From NCBI GenBank assembly GCA_913775095.1, contig CAJYIW010000005.1, positions 124,001 through 188,000 of the forward strand: a stretch of DNA of 64,000 nucleotides, read 5' to 3'. Shown piece by piece: positions 7,586 through 16,760 of this stretch. The number at the start of each line of letters is the position of its first letter. The stretch's first letter is position 1. The notes under the pieces were generated by a model that had not been told where the DNA came from, did not search any database, and worked only from the letters and a program-made list of their open reading frames with translations. Source of the stretch: an uncultured Siphonobacter sp. (lineage in GTDB: Bacteria; Bacteroidota; Bacteroidia; Cytophagales; Spirosomataceae). A program made the position numbers and the translations under genes.

Positions 7586-9025
7586 TTAATTCACGTCAAA
7601 CCAGAGTTTAGTGGTCAGTAAATCCGCTCCCTGATTGGCTACGGCTGCTTTGTAACTGGTATTATTCAAAGCCTGTTCGCCCGTGGGATAAGTTAAACGA
7701 ACGGGCATTCTTCCGTTCAGAACTCCTGCGTACGCGGGGGTTAGCTGCGGATAATCCAGCCGACGCCATTCGGCAAAGGCCTCCTGACTTTCGCCGAACA
7801 AAGCCAGCCATTTCTGCTCACCAATCGACTTTTTATAGTTCGCCGCATTATACGCTACCGATGGCTGAGCCAGATAGGCGGTAATGGCCGTAGAAGCTAC
7901 ATTGAACTGCTGTAACGATGCCGTCACGGCCTGTTTGTATAACGTCGCCGCATCGTCCTGAATGAGTCCACGCTGAGCAGCTTCAGCCAGGTTAAACAGC
8001 ACTTCTGCATAGTTCAGAAATACGGCTGGTGAAGACGGAGCTGTGAAGTAATCGCCCAGCTTGGAGGTCCGGGTAAAGCCCAGTCGAGCCGCTGAATCAG
8101 CAGGCAGACCATTCGTAACGCCGACGTATCCAAGTGTCGTAGCGTCAGCCGTACGGTTCACGTAAATACCCAGACGGGGATCGTTCAACTGTAATAATTT
8201 GTCAACAACGCTTTTACTCACCCGGTAATCGTCCCGCGTTTCCCGATCCCGACTGACGGGGTTTTGGTTGGGGGAAGTCAGGTAGGTAAACTTCGCGTTT
8301 TCGTCATTACTGGCAATCAGGTCACTTTTGGCCAGTCCCGCAATGACCGTCCGGGCCGCCGTGGCGTCACGATCCGCCATCCGCAGGGCAATTCGCAGCC
8401 GCAGGGAATTGGCAAATTTCTTCCAGCGAGTCATATTGCCGTTGTACACGACATCCCCCGAAATGGCATTCGCTCCGCTCACGTCAATCAGTGAAATGGC
8501 TTTCTGCAAATCGTTTAATAAGCCAGTGTACACGTCTTTCTGAGCATCGTATTTCGGGGTCAGGTATTCGTTGATCTTCAGAGCCTGGCTGTAGGGAATA
8601 TCTCCGTACAAATCCGTCAGCATCTGGAACGACCAGGATTTCATAATAATACCGACGGCCTGATAATTCGGGTTATTAGCCTGTTCGCCGAGCTTGACAA
8701 TCTCGTCAAAATCCTTCAATCCCTGCGAATAGGTGTTCGTCCAGATGTTCTGAATGTTCGTTGGACTCGTCGTGTACTTGTCTACATCGGTGTACTGAAT
8801 TTTCGCCCAGTACTGCACAAACAGAGTCGTGGTTTCCATCGAAGCATCCGAACCCATGACTAAATCCGCACTGGATTTCAAGGCATTGGTCAACAGATAA
8901 TCGGGCTGGGCAACGGTGGTTTCGTTGGGGTTTCGGTTAATCTCTTCCAGCTCCTTCTGGCAGGCCGTTAACCCGGCTACCAGCGTCAGCGGAAGAATCA
9001 GTTTGGTGAAACGGTTGATGTTCAT
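7586..9025 (-). CDS. SusD/RagB-type nutrient-binding lipoprotein (pair 1)
   Basis: Surface lipoprotein that captures a nutrient above a SusC porin. The N-terminus has a lipoprotein signal with lipobox LTAC, so the acylated Cys is residue 22. The mature part starts EINRNPNETT, and the conserved QYWAKIQYTDVDKYTT, KKFANSLRLRIALRM and FGESQEAFAEWRRLDYPQ segments place it in the SusD-like_2 group (PF12771). It is 479 aa, normal length, and the second gene of the SusC-SusD operon, 46 nt downstream of SusC. No glycoside hydrolase or peptidase is adjacent, so the cargo cannot be inferred. It is paralogous to the SusD at about 40 kb. Confidence 0.93.
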   Translation of the reverse strand: MNINRFTKLILPLTLVAGLTACQKELEEINRNPNETTVAQPDYLLTNALKSSADLVMGSDASMETTTLFVQYWAKIQYTDVDKYTTSPTNIQNIWTNTYSQGLKDFDEIVKLGEQANNPNYQAVGIIMKSWSFQMLTDLYGDIPYSQALKINEYLTPKYDAQKDVYTGLLNDLQKAISLIDVSGANAISGDVVYNGNMTRWKKFANSLRLRIALRMADRDATAARTVIAGLAKSDLIASNDENAKFTYLTSPNQNPVSRDRETRDDYRVSKSVVDKLLQLNDPRLGIYVNRTADATTLGYVGVTNGLPADSAARLGFTRTSKLGDYFTAPSSPAVFLNYAEVLFNLAEAAQRGLIQDDAATLYKQAVTASLQQFNVASTAITAYLAQPSVAYNAANYKKSIGEQKWLALFGESQEAFAEWRRLDYPQLTPAYAGVLNGRMPVRLTYPTGEQALNNTSYKAAVANQGADLLTTKLWFDVN

Positions 9026-9071
9026 ACCTGTTAATATCTAAAAGTAAGGCAGAGCTTACGTATGATGTTCT

Positions 9072-12000
9072 CTAGAAATTGATGTTGAGATTAACGCCGT
9101 AACTTCTCGTCGAGGGCAATTGCAGCGACTCCAGACCCTGAGCATTACCCGTGTTGAAAGCCGTTTCCGGATCAATATTAGGAGCTTTTCTCTGGAGGAA
9201 TGCCAGGTTCCGGCCAATGACCGATACCGACGCTCCCTGCAAATGCAGGCGACGCACAAAATCCTGAGGAATCGCGTAGGTCAGACGTACTTCCCGAAGC
9301 TTGATGAACGAGGCATCGAATACACTGGCTTCGTTGACTCCGGCACTGTTGCTGTAGAGGTATTTGTAATAACGCTCGGCCGGAACGATCACTTTATTCG
9401 CTGAACCATCCGCCGCTACGCCGTTGAAAACTACCCCATCGTTGTACACCCGCTCGCCGCCCGGAGCTGAACCCGACACCGGAATGGGCGTGGATGAAGT
9501 GTTATTACCCGCGTAGTAGTACGAAAGTCCGCCGTGCTCGGCATCCCGTCCGGGTAAGGTCGATTCCAGCACACCCGTGTACCGTCCGGTGGCGTTGGTG
9601 GCCGAGTAAATCTGTCCGCCCTGTTTGGTGTCAATCAGTACACTCAGGTTCCAGCCTTTGTAGCTGAAGGCGTTGGTAATCCCGCCAATCCATTTCGGCG
9701 TGAAGTAACCCAGCGTTTTCTGGTTGGGATCTTTCAGCGGCAGGCCGTTGGCTCCTACCACCACTTCACCACTTTCGTTCCTCTGATAGGCCGTTCCGTA
9801 CAAGGCTCCGTACCGCTGACCCACGCTGGCTAATACGCGGGTAGTTCCGTTGCTGCCTAATACGTACTGGTTCAGCAATCCGGCTTTGTCCAGTTCGACT
9901 ACTTTGCTTACGTTCCGCGAGAAGTTCACCGTTACGTTCCACTTGAAACCGCCGGAGGTTTGTACGGGCGTACCGCTCAACTGCACTTCAAAACCCCGGT
10001 TATTGATCTTACCGGCGTTGATTAACTGCTGTTTGAAACCCGTTGACGGGCTGATATCGGCTTGTAAAATCTGGTTGTAACTATCGGTGTTATAATAACT
10101 TACATCAAAACGAGCCCGGTTTTTCAGGAAGGCCATCTCCAGACCAATTTCACTCGACTGCGTGATTTCGGGTTTTAGATTAGGATTCAGATAAATATCC
10201 GATACTGTTAATAAGGGACTACTTCCAAAAGGCTGATTGAATGGATAGGTATTCACAATCTGGTAAGGATCGGTATCCTTACCCACCTGAGCCCAGCCCC
10301 CGCGAATTTTCGCGAACGACAGCCAGTTGGTTCTGATATTCAGAGCTTCCGTTAAAACAACGCTCGCATTGACGGAAGGATAGAAATAAGAGTTATTAGC
10401 GGCGGGTAAGGTCGAAGACCAGTCGTTACGAGCCGTTGCGTTTAAAAACGCATAATTGCGGAAACTCAACTGAGCCGAAGCATACAAGCTGTACACCCGA
10501 CGACGCGTAAACTGATTGCTCGAAACCAGCGGATCGCGGGAGTTCATTAAAGTATATAAATCACTCACCGCCAGACGGGGAGCCTGCTGATAGTTCCGCT
10601 CGAAGAAATTACTGCGAACGTTACCCCCTACCAGACCTTCCAGATCAAAATCATCGCTCAGTTTACGATTGAAATTCAGAGCGAAGTCGGTATTATTTTC
10701 GTTAACTACGTACGCATCTTCCGCGTAAGATCCGAAAGGCGTGCCGTTCGTACCGTAGGATACCTTTGATTTACGCTTGTCCAGGTAAAAGTCATTACCC
10801 GTCCGCACCAGTGCTGATAACCAGTCGTTGATTTTATACGTCACGTTCACATTTCCGAAGAAACGATCCCGACGCTGGCCGTTGGTGTTCTCGTGCAGCA
10901 AAAGGTAAGGGTTGCTGTAGTAACTGTGGTTCCAGTTGAAATCGCGTTCGCCGTTGGCCCGGTAATCTTTCAGTAACTCCGTATCGACCTGACGGCCAAA
11001 CCATAAGAATTGCAGCATAACGCTGGAACCGCGTCCGCCCAAAGCCGAGAGGTTATCTGACTCCGAACGAATGAAATTAGCACTGGTATTAATCGTAATG
11101 CGGTCGTTCAGACGATACGAGGCATTAACCGCAAAGTTGTTCTTGGTAATATCCGTGTTCGGAACCACCCCGGTTTGACGGGTATTGTTGAACGAAAAGC
11201 GGTAATCAAACTTCTCATCGGAACCTGCTACGGATACGCCTAAGTTAGTTGTATGCCCTTTCACGAAGAAATTCTTCACGTTATCCGGATGAGCCACGAA
11301 AGGTACCGCCTCGCCTTTGGAGAAGAACTGAGGTAATAAACGACCGTCCATTTTAGGTCCCCAGCTTTCGTCGGTACCATCGTTCAGACCGCCGCCTTTT
11401 CCGTCTTTGTAGGAGAATAATCCACCCGTTCCCTGTCCGTACACGTTCTGATAATCGGGCAGTACTAATAAACTTTCTACCGTATGTCCGGCGTTCAGGG
11501 TAACCCCTAAGCCTTTTTGTTGGCCGCTGCGACCGATTTTGGTTTTGATCAGAATCACGCCGTTAGCCGCCCGCGAACCGTATAAAGCCGCCGCGTTGGG
11601 TCCTTTCAGTACGCTGATGCTTTCAATGTTATCGGGGTTAATATCCGCAATGGCGTTGGCGTAATCGCGGTTGGTGCCCGTGCTGCCAAACTGTGAGTTA
11701 TCAACGGGAATTCCGTCAATGATAAACAAAGGCTGGTTGTTACCCGCAATGGACGTTTCCCCGCGAATCACAATCCGGGAGGAACCCATATTTCCCTGGC
11801 TATTGGTAATATTCACCCCGGCAATTTTACCGGATAAGGCATTGACCAGGTTCGGTTCGCGAGCCTGAGCCACGTCGTTACTTTTCAATTCCTGAACGGA
11901 ATACCCCAGTGATTTTTTCTCTTTTGCAATGCCTAAAGCCGTTACTACAACTTCCTGCAAGGCCGATTCCTCTGCGTCCAGCGTTACATTCAACGCACCG

Positions 12001-12260
12001 GAAGCGGGCACCGCCAGTTCAACGGCCTTATACCCAATAAAAGAAAAACGGAGGGTTTCGCCCGATTGAGCGGCAATGCTGTAAGTACCCTCGGCGTTGG
12101 AAACCGTTCCACGAGTGGTGCCTTTTACCTGCACCGTAACGCCCGTTAAGGGCTGATTGTCAGTCTGTGACCGTACTACGCCCGTAATTTGCTGGGCCAA
12201 AGCAGCTTGTACCTGCACCCACAGGAGTACCGGCAACAGCACTTTTAAAAGTTGTTGCAT
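9072..12260 (-). CDS. SusC/RagA-type TonB-linked outer-membrane transporter (pair 1)
   Basis: TonB-dependent beta-barrel importer. The start chosen (MQQLLKVLLPVLLWVQVQAA) gives a clean signal peptide ending LAQ; a longer frame to 12320 would add 20 residues ahead of it. Then come a CarboxypepD_reg-like domain (about residues 25-105, ITGVVRSQTDNQPLTGVTV), the connecting segment VVTALGIAKEKKSLGYSVQE, a plug domain with the DGIPVDNSQF and LKGPNAAALYGSRAANGVI motifs, and a 22-strand-type barrel ending NLNINF with the terminal aromatic residue. The mature length of about 1,040 aa is usual. It pairs with the SusD immediately downstream and is closely related to the second SusC in this window. Confidence 0.94.
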   Translation of the reverse strand: MQQLLKVLLPVLLWVQVQAALAQQITGVVRSQTDNQPLTGVTVQVKGTTRGTVSNAEGTYSIAAQSGETLRFSFIGYKAVELAVPASGALNVTLDAEESALQEVVVTALGIAKEKKSLGYSVQELKSNDVAQAREPNLVNALSGKIAGVNITNSQGNMGSSRIVIRGETSIAGNNQPLFIIDGIPVDNSQFGSTGTNRDYANAIADINPDNIESISVLKGPNAAALYGSRAANGVILIKTKIGRSGQQKGLGVTLNAGHTVESLLVLPDYQNVYGQGTGGLFSYKDGKGGGLNDGTDESWGPKMDGRLLPQFFSKGEAVPFVAHPDNVKNFFVKGHTTNLGVSVAGSDEKFDYRFSFNNTRQTGVVPNTDITKNNFAVNASYRLNDRITINTSANFIRSESDNLSALGGRGSSVMLQFLWFGRQVDTELLKDYRANGERDFNWNHSYYSNPYLLLHENTNGQRRDRFFGNVNVTYKINDWLSALVRTGNDFYLDKRKSKVSYGTNGTPFGSYAEDAYVVNENNTDFALNFNRKLSDDFDLEGLVGGNVRSNFFERNYQQAPRLAVSDLYTLMNSRDPLVSSNQFTRRRVYSLYASAQLSFRNYAFLNATARNDWSSTLPAANNSYFYPSVNASVVLTEALNIRTNWLSFAKIRGGWAQVGKDTDPYQIVNTYPFNQPFGSSPLLTVSDIYLNPNLKPEITQSSEIGLEMAFLKNRARFDVSYYNTDSYNQILQADISPSTGFKQQLINAGKINNRGFEVQLSGTPVQTSGGFKWNVTVNFSRNVSKVVELDKAGLLNQYVLGSNGTTRVLASVGQRYGALYGTAYQRNESGEVVVGANGLPLKDPNQKTLGYFTPKWIGGITNAFSYKGWNLSVLIDTKQGGQIYSATNATGRYTGVLESTLPGRDAEHGGLSYYYAGNNTSSTPIPVSGSAPGGERVYNDGVVFNGVAADGSANKVIVPAERYYKYLYSNSAGVNEASVFDASFIKLREVRLTYAIPQDFVRRLHLQGASVSVIGRNLAFLQRKAPNIDPETAFNTGNAQGLESLQLPSTRSYGVNLNINF

Positions 12261-12320
12261 AACTTGATAAAGTATAGAAAGAAGAAAAGGAGTTAATGAA
12301 CGGACAAACCTCTGATTCAA

Positions 12321-12800
12321 ATAAACTTACTTATTACATCCTGCTGAAAATCAGACTCTTGTTCCATATTACCCCACTAGGAACCGTGAGAAAGAGCGGT
12401 TTTCTGGGAAGGGCTTAAAAAAGCGAAGGGAAGACAACAAGGTAAACCGTATTTCATGGCTTTTATTAAACTAGTATTTCTATAGACAAAATAAATATCC
12501 TTTATCCTACAAAACAAGTAGATCAATAAATATTTATAATAATTCGGATTTAACTTAGGGGTAAATAATTAACAAATTATTGATTATCAATTATTTAACA
12601 ATTTATAAAATATATCATAATGCAATTTTCACTCCTGGCGTGGATAATTGAAAGAGCTTCTCCTATCGATAACCGGGCATTCCATTTTATATTTGGTTAT
12701 TCTTATTTAGAAAGAGTTTAGTTTCTGATCGTTCTTCGTTATCCGAAACTCCCGGTACCTAACTCATTTTAACTTTCATTCTACTGAAATCATACCATTC
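12321..12800. other. AT-rich divergent control region between SusC pair 1 and DoxX
   Basis: About 480 nt with no gene. A strongly AT-rich core (about 12.47-12.64 kb) resembles the AT-rich stretch upstream of SusC pair 2 (about 44.0-44.28 kb). TATATTTG at 12688-12695 matches the Bacteroidota -7 box and faces the DoxX gene, about 105 nt before its ATG. Confidence 0.6.
12688..12695 (+). promoter_or_regulatory. Candidate -7 box for the DoxX gene
   Basis: TATATTTG matches TAnnTTTG exactly. No convincing -33 TTTG was found at the right spacing, so confidence is limited. Confidence 0.3.
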
Positions 12801-13214
12801 ATGAGAAGACTTTTCTCTATTTCGTACACGCTTTCGTCCATTAACTGGGCTACCCTGATTCTCCGCGTTGGTTTTTCTTTGGCCATGATGATGCACGGCT
12901 ATCAGAAACTAGCGAATTACGATCAGATGAGCCAGGAGTTCATGAGCTTTCTGGGTTTAGGAGCTCCTGTTTCAGCGGCCCTGGCCATTTTCGCTGAATT
13001 TTTCTGCTCCCTCCTGCTGATCCTGGGTCTTTTCGCCCGTTTAGCTACGATTCCTCTGATTATCACTATGCTGGTAGCGGCTTTTATGGCTCACGGGGGT
13101 GATATTTTCGGCGAGGCTGAAATGGCCTTTCATTACCTGATTGCTTACGTAGTGATCCTGATTCTGGGACCCGGCGATTACAGCCTGGACAAGGTGCTGA
13201 ATAAAAAAATCTAA
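12801..13214 (+). CDS. DoxX family membrane protein
   Basis: Small integral membrane protein of 137 aa with four predicted helices (about residues 18-36, 58-75, 80-95 and 110-128). The DoxX signature is seen in LRVGFSLAMMMHGYQKL and in the AIFAEFFCSLLLILGLFARLATIPL segment. DoxX-like proteins are linked to quinone or thiosulfate metabolism and redox stress in some bacteria, but the role in Bacteroidota is unsettled. It is monocistronic: the neighbour upstream is divergent and a strong terminator follows at once. Confidence 0.88.
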   Translation: MRRLFSISYTLSSINWATLILRVGFSLAMMMHGYQKLANYDQMSQEFMSFLGLGAPVSAALAIFAEFFCSLLLILGLFARLATIPLIITMLVAAFMAHGGDIFGEAEMAFHYLIAYVVILILGPGDYSLDKVLNKKI

Positions 13215-13223
13215 GCTTCCCCG

Positions 13224-13264
13224 AAAAGCCCCTGAGTATACCCCATCACTCAGGGGCTTTTTTT
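13224..13264 (+). terminator. Terminator of the DoxX gene
   Basis: A 14-bp stem AAAAGCCCCTGAGT/ACTCAGGGGCTTTT followed by a T run, 10 nt after the stop codon. Confidence 0.85.
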
Positions 13265-13326
13265 AGGTTTGGTTATTTCATACGCCTCTTAATTGTCGCC
13301 CTGGGTAGAGTTTCACTAACTACTTT

Positions 13327-13348
13327 TGGCTGGTGAGGACACTAGCCA
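13327..13348. repeat. REP-like palindrome
   Basis: TGGCTGGTG stem with one mismatch on the right arm (ACTAGCCA) and loop AGGAC. It is a slightly decayed member of the TGGCTGGTG family. Confidence 0.6.
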
Positions 13349-13493
13349 GGGCAAGAGACGGCAGATGTGACTTCGGTGTAACCGAGGCTACCCAGCCGGG
13401 AGCTATACGGGATTATTACTTTCATTGCCAGTTCTCTCCCCTGCCTTTACAAGTTTCTCATTACAACCCTAGACTCTAAAGCCTAAACCACGC

Positions 13494-13533
13494 CGTCTTA
13501 AGTGGTTGGTGTCCCCACCAACCACTTAAGACG
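13494..13533. repeat. 40-bp perfect palindrome built on the GGTTGGTG/CACCAACC core
   Basis: The 18-bp arms start CGTCTTAAGTGG and end CCACTTAAGACG, with loop TCCC. The inner GGTTGGTG/CACCAACC matches the second palindrome type of the array at 1.75-2.1 kb, here extended by symmetrical flanks. Confidence 0.75.
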
Positions 13534-13634
13534 GGTGATTCCCTACGCTTTTGCCGGAATTGATGTTCTTCCCAAACCCTTTCTTTTATAACTGGCCGGT
13601 AAGACAAGGCAGAGAGAATAGCAATCCGATGATT

Positions 13635-13734
13635 ACCCCGGGTTATCACCCAGGGCTATTAAGATTTTAACCCCGCTGGGGTTCTTACGCTCAGTTCCAA
13701 ACGTCTCCCCTATCTTTATGGGTTTTACCCTTCC
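13635..13734. repeat. Mosaic segment shared between repeat islands (copy 1)
   Basis: A run of small palindromes (GGGTTATCACCC, AACCCCGCTGGGGTT) followed by a conserved tail GTTCTTACGCTCAGTTCC and then TTTATGGGTTTTACCCTTCC. The same order recurs at 32457-32556 and, more diverged, at 26735-26851 and 32054-32140. In three of the four places it leads straight into a heptamer array. Confidence 0.75.
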
Positions 13735-13932
13735 AAACTGAAAACTGAAAACTGAAAACTGAAAACTGAAAACTGAAAACTGAAAACTGAAAACTGAAAA
13801 CTGAAAACTGAAAACTGAAAACTCAAAACTGAAAACTGAAAACTGAAAACTCAAAACTCAAAACTGAAAACTCAAAACTGAAAACTCAAAACTGAAAACT
13901 CAAAACCCAAAACCCAAACTCCAAACTCCAAA
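13735..13932. repeat. Tandem array of a 7-bp unit (AAACTGA/AAACTCA type), about 28 copies
   Basis: Almost uninterrupted AAACTGA units drift to AAACTCA, AAACCCA and AAACTCC towards the right end. Read as protein on either strand it gives a 7-residue repeat, an artefact of 7 x 3. It lies about 130 nt upstream of the ATG of the LytS-type kinase. Confidence 0.9.
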
Positions 13933-14061
13933 ATTCCCGATTCGTCGGACTCAATTCGTCATTCGTCGGGTATGGTTTTCAAATGCGTGGGATATAATTA
14001 ATTTTTGCATTGGAATACACCGGACCATTTTCGCATTCCACAAAACCTTGCAAGTATCCAG

Positions 14062-15165
14062 ATGGCAAATCGTTTAACATCCATTCAGAAGTGGCAATTA
14101 TCTCTGAGTCTCGCGTTGATTTATACGCTGACGGTGATTTATGCCACTACGACGGAGCCGCTTCTTTCGATGGATCGCTTTTATCATGAGTTACGGTTTG
14201 CTCTTCCCTTTTTCACCATTTCATTTGTTCTGTTCTTCGTATGGCTTAGCATTACGGACTGGCTTCAACTGAAGTTTTTCAACTATTTCGGTGAAAATTA
14301 CCTGCTGGAGTTCAAACTTCAGCCCCAGATCATCTCGCTGCTGGTTTCACTGGTGCTGGCTTTTGTATTTAATTTTTTCCTGCATAAAGGCCTCCGAATC
14401 CTCATGGAAGCCGTTTTTCACTTCTTCCCACCCCAGAACTCACACATACCCAAACGTTCCGCCGAAATGTGGACACTAGTGGTGCGGGCTAATAATGGAA
14501 TCTCGGTCATGATTATGCTCACGGCCTTTTACCTGATTGCCGCCGTGCGGGCTACCCAGCGGGTGCAGGAAATTCAGATTCGTTCGGAAAGACTGGAAAA
14601 AGAACACGTACAGGCTCAGTTTGCGGCTCTGAAAAATCAGGTCAATCCTCATTTTCTGTTTAACAGCCTTAGCATTCTTTCTTCCGTAGTGCATATTGAT
14701 GCTAATTTATCGGAGAAATTCATTGCTCAGCTTTCAAAATCGTATCGATATATTCTGGAACAGAAGGATAATGATCTGGTTTCCCTGAAGACCGAAATTG
14801 AGTTTATTCAGTCCTATGCCTTTTTGCTGGAAATCCGTTTCCGGGAGAAATTCAGCGTTCAGATTGATGTATCAGAAACCGCTCAGCAGACGTATAAAAT
14901 TGCTCCGCTGACGCTGCAGCTGCTGGTGGAGAACGCCGTCAAGCACACCCGCATGTCCAGCAAAGAACCCTTAACCGTTTCCATCAGAATTGAAAATGAA
15001 GAACTGATCGTTGAAAACGGCTATCGGCCCCGACTGCAACCGGAAGTTTCCACGGGTTTAGGACTCAAAAACATTACGGGTCGGTATAGTCTGCTCACCA
15101 CCCATGCGGTCTGGTACGGGCACCTTGGTGATTCATTTGTCGTTAAAATTCCCTTACTAGCATGA
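14062..15165 (+). CDS. LytS/YpdA-type sensor histidine kinase
   Basis: Membrane sensor kinase that should phosphorylate the LytTR regulator encoded next to it. Four hydrophobic segments fill about the first 165 residues of the 367-aa product. Then comes the His_kinase domain with the phospho-acceptor His in ALKNQVNPHFLFNSLSIL, and an HATPase domain with LQLLVENAVKHT and GLGLKNITGRYSLL. The ATG chosen starts MANRLTSIQKWQ; upstream alternatives would need a TTG and add 19 hydrophilic residues. The stop codon overlaps the start of the regulator by 4 nt (ATGA), so the pair is translationally coupled. The signal is unknown. Confidence 0.9.
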   Translation: MANRLTSIQKWQLSLSLALIYTLTVIYATTTEPLLSMDRFYHELRFALPFFTISFVLFFVWLSITDWLQLKFFNYFGENYLLEFKLQPQIISLLVSLVLAFVFNFFLHKGLRILMEAVFHFFPPQNSHIPKRSAEMWTLVVRANNGISVMIMLTAFYLIAAVRATQRVQEIQIRSERLEKEHVQAQFAALKNQVNPHFLFNSLSILSSVVHIDANLSEKFIAQLSKSYRYILEQKDNDLVSLKTEIEFIQSYAFLLEIRFREKFSVQIDVSETAQQTYKIAPLTLQLLVENAVKHTRMSSKEPLTVSIRIENEELIVENGYRPRLQPEVSTGLGLKNITGRYSLLTTHAVWYGHLGDSFVVKIPLLA

Positions 15166-15914
15166 ACGTAGTCATTGTTGAAGACGAATACCTGACCGCT
15201 GACCGGCTGGAGAACCTCATTCATAAGTACGATTCGTCCATTCAGATTATTACGAAACTTCCTTCGGTTTCAGAGGCCGTGGAATGGTTCAGCGAAAATC
15301 CCGCTCCTGATCTGGCTTTTATGGACATTCACCTGGAAGACGGGCTGGCATTTGCCATTTTTGACCAGATTTCGCTAAAAGTTCCGATCATTTTTACCAC
15401 GGCCTACGACGAGTACACCATTCAGGCTTTCAAAGTCAATAGCGTTGATTACTTACTCAAACCCATTGATTTTGACGAGTTAACGGCAGCTCTGGATAAA
15501 TTCAAGTCGCTTCGTCAGCCTGTACCCGATTTGAAAAATATTCTTCAGCTGATTCAGAAACCCCAGGAATCCGAATTCAAAACTCGCTTCATGGTTTCCA
15601 TCGGTACGAAAATTCACAGCATCGAAATCAATCAGATTGCGTACTTCTTCTCGGAAGAAAAAATCACTTTTCTGGTTACCCACGATGGACAGAAGTTGCC
15701 CCTGGAACTAAGTCTTGATAAACTCACGCAGGTTACCGATCCTTCCAGATTCTTTCGGATCAACCGGCAGTTTCTGGTAGCTTTTCAATCCATTGATTCC
15801 ATTCATACCTATTCAGCGGGGAAGCTAAAACTGGAACTACAGCCCGAATCCCGCCTGGAAGTTTTTGTCAGCGGCGACCGGATTACTGATTTTAAAAACT
15901 GGCTGGGACGCTAG
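15162..15914 (+). CDS. LytTR-family response regulator
   Basis: Two-domain regulator of 250 aa. The receiver domain (residues 1-120) has the acidic pair in IVEDEY, the phospho-acceptor Asp in PDLAFMDIHL, the conserved Thr of IFTTAYDEY and the Lys of YLLKPI. A LytTR DNA-binding domain (about residues 145-248) has IEINQIAYFFSEEKITFLVT and FFRINRQFLVAFQSI. LytTR regulators bind direct repeats upstream of target genes. The gene overlaps its kinase by 4 nt. Its targets cannot be read from this window. Confidence 0.93.
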   Translation: MNVVIVEDEYLTADRLENLIHKYDSSIQIITKLPSVSEAVEWFSENPAPDLAFMDIHLEDGLAFAIFDQISLKVPIIFTTAYDEYTIQAFKVNSVDYLLKPIDFDELTAALDKFKSLRQPVPDLKNILQLIQKPQESEFKTRFMVSIGTKIHSIEINQIAYFFSEEKITFLVTHDGQKLPLELSLDKLTQVTDPSRFFRINRQFLVAFQSIDSIHTYSAGKLKLELQPESRLEVFVSGDRITDFKNWLGR

Positions 15915-16016
15915 GTTCGTATCAGAAGCAGTCGTTCAAATTCAGGTATCCTTTTTTCTTCTTTTTATTACTTCAGGAATTATATTCCGACTGGATACTT
16001 TTTGACGCCACTGCCC

Positions 16017-16553
16017 ATGATTCTTTCGATCAATGATCACCTTACGCTTCAGTCGCTGGATCGTTCCCATACTCAGGCCATCTACCAGTTAGTGACGGAA
16101 AATAAAGCCTACCTCAGTCCCTGGTTGCCCTGGGTTGATCTGGTGCGGGGACCTTCCTTCTTTGATAACTATGCGGATGCCTCTCAATTACGCAGTAAAC
16201 ACGGCGGCGAATTTGCTTTTGTAATCAGGGAAAATGAGGCAGTAATCGGCCGAATTGGTCTTTATAAAATTGACAACCAGAATCATATTGGTGAAATCGG
16301 ATACTGGCTTCGCCCTACCAGTCAGGGGAAAGGCATCATTACACAGGCCGTTCAGCGTTTACTCACGTATGGATTTGAGGGTTTGCGACTCAATCGCATC
16401 GAGCTTAAATGTGCCGTGGGGAACACCAAAAGTCAGGCCGTACCCGAACGTCTGGGTTTTACCAGAGAAGGCATCTTCCGACAGGCCGAATTTCTTCACG
16501 GAGCATACGTAGACATTGTGGTGTATTCGAAGCTAAAAAGCGAATTTCCATAA
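16017..16553 (+). CDS. GNAT N-acetyltransferase, RimJ/RimL type
   Basis: Acetyl-CoA-dependent N-acetyltransferase of the group that modifies ribosomal protein N-termini (RimL, RimJ) and related substrates. The 178-aa product shows the RimL-like N-terminus LTLQSLDRSHTQAIYQLV, the DNQNHIGEIGYWLRPTSQGKGIITQAV segment with the acetyl-CoA-binding Q/RxxGxG/A loop (TSQGKG), NRIELKCAVGNTKSQAVPERLGF, and the typical end REGIFRQAEFLHGAYVDIVVYSKL. The ATG at 16017 is preferred to a TTG 15 nt upstream. It stands alone after the two-component pair. The substrate is unknown. Confidence 0.9.
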   Translation: MILSINDHLTLQSLDRSHTQAIYQLVTENKAYLSPWLPWVDLVRGPSFFDNYADASQLRSKHGGEFAFVIRENEAVIGRIGLYKIDNQNHIGEIGYWLRPTSQGKGIITQAVQRLLTYGFEGLRLNRIELKCAVGNTKSQAVPERLGFTREGIFRQAEFLHGAYVDIVVYSKLKSEFP

Positions 16554-16596
16554 CGTTAGCTATGGTCAGACTGAGAGTTAAAAGCGTTTGTACTAT

Positions 16597-16617
16597 TTAG
16601 CGTCGCAGACGCTTTTC
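16597..16617. repeat. Palindromic left flank of the AlbA_2 cassette
   Basis: TTAGCGTCGCAGACGCTTTT, itself a hairpin AGCGTC/GACGCT. The exact reverse complement occurs at 18217-18237, on the other side of the AT-rich gene. Confidence 0.7.
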
Positions 16618-16760
16618 CCGGTAATCCACGTTGGAAACGCGGACTAAATAATTATTAAGCTATTGCACACAAGCATAGCACCAATTCACTTAATAAAAAT
16701 CCCCTATTGCATTATCAAATTTTGACATTAAATTTACTATTAATAACAAAAAAATATATA

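Larger units (their letters stand above)
13215..14004. other. Composite repeat island 1 between DoxX and the LytS-type kinase
   Basis: About 790 nt without a gene. In order it holds a terminator, a REP-like palindrome (13327-13348), a 40-bp palindrome (13494-13533), a GC-rich mosaic segment shared with two other islands, a heptamer array, and then a short ATTCGTC-rich stretch just before the kinase promoter region. Confidence 0.75.

Noticed and set aside
13633-13854. A 73-codon minus-strand frame rich in FSVFSFQ repeats
   Set aside because: It is only the heptamer array read in frame: 7 bp x 3 gives a 7-residue repeat, and the remainder is mosaic segment.
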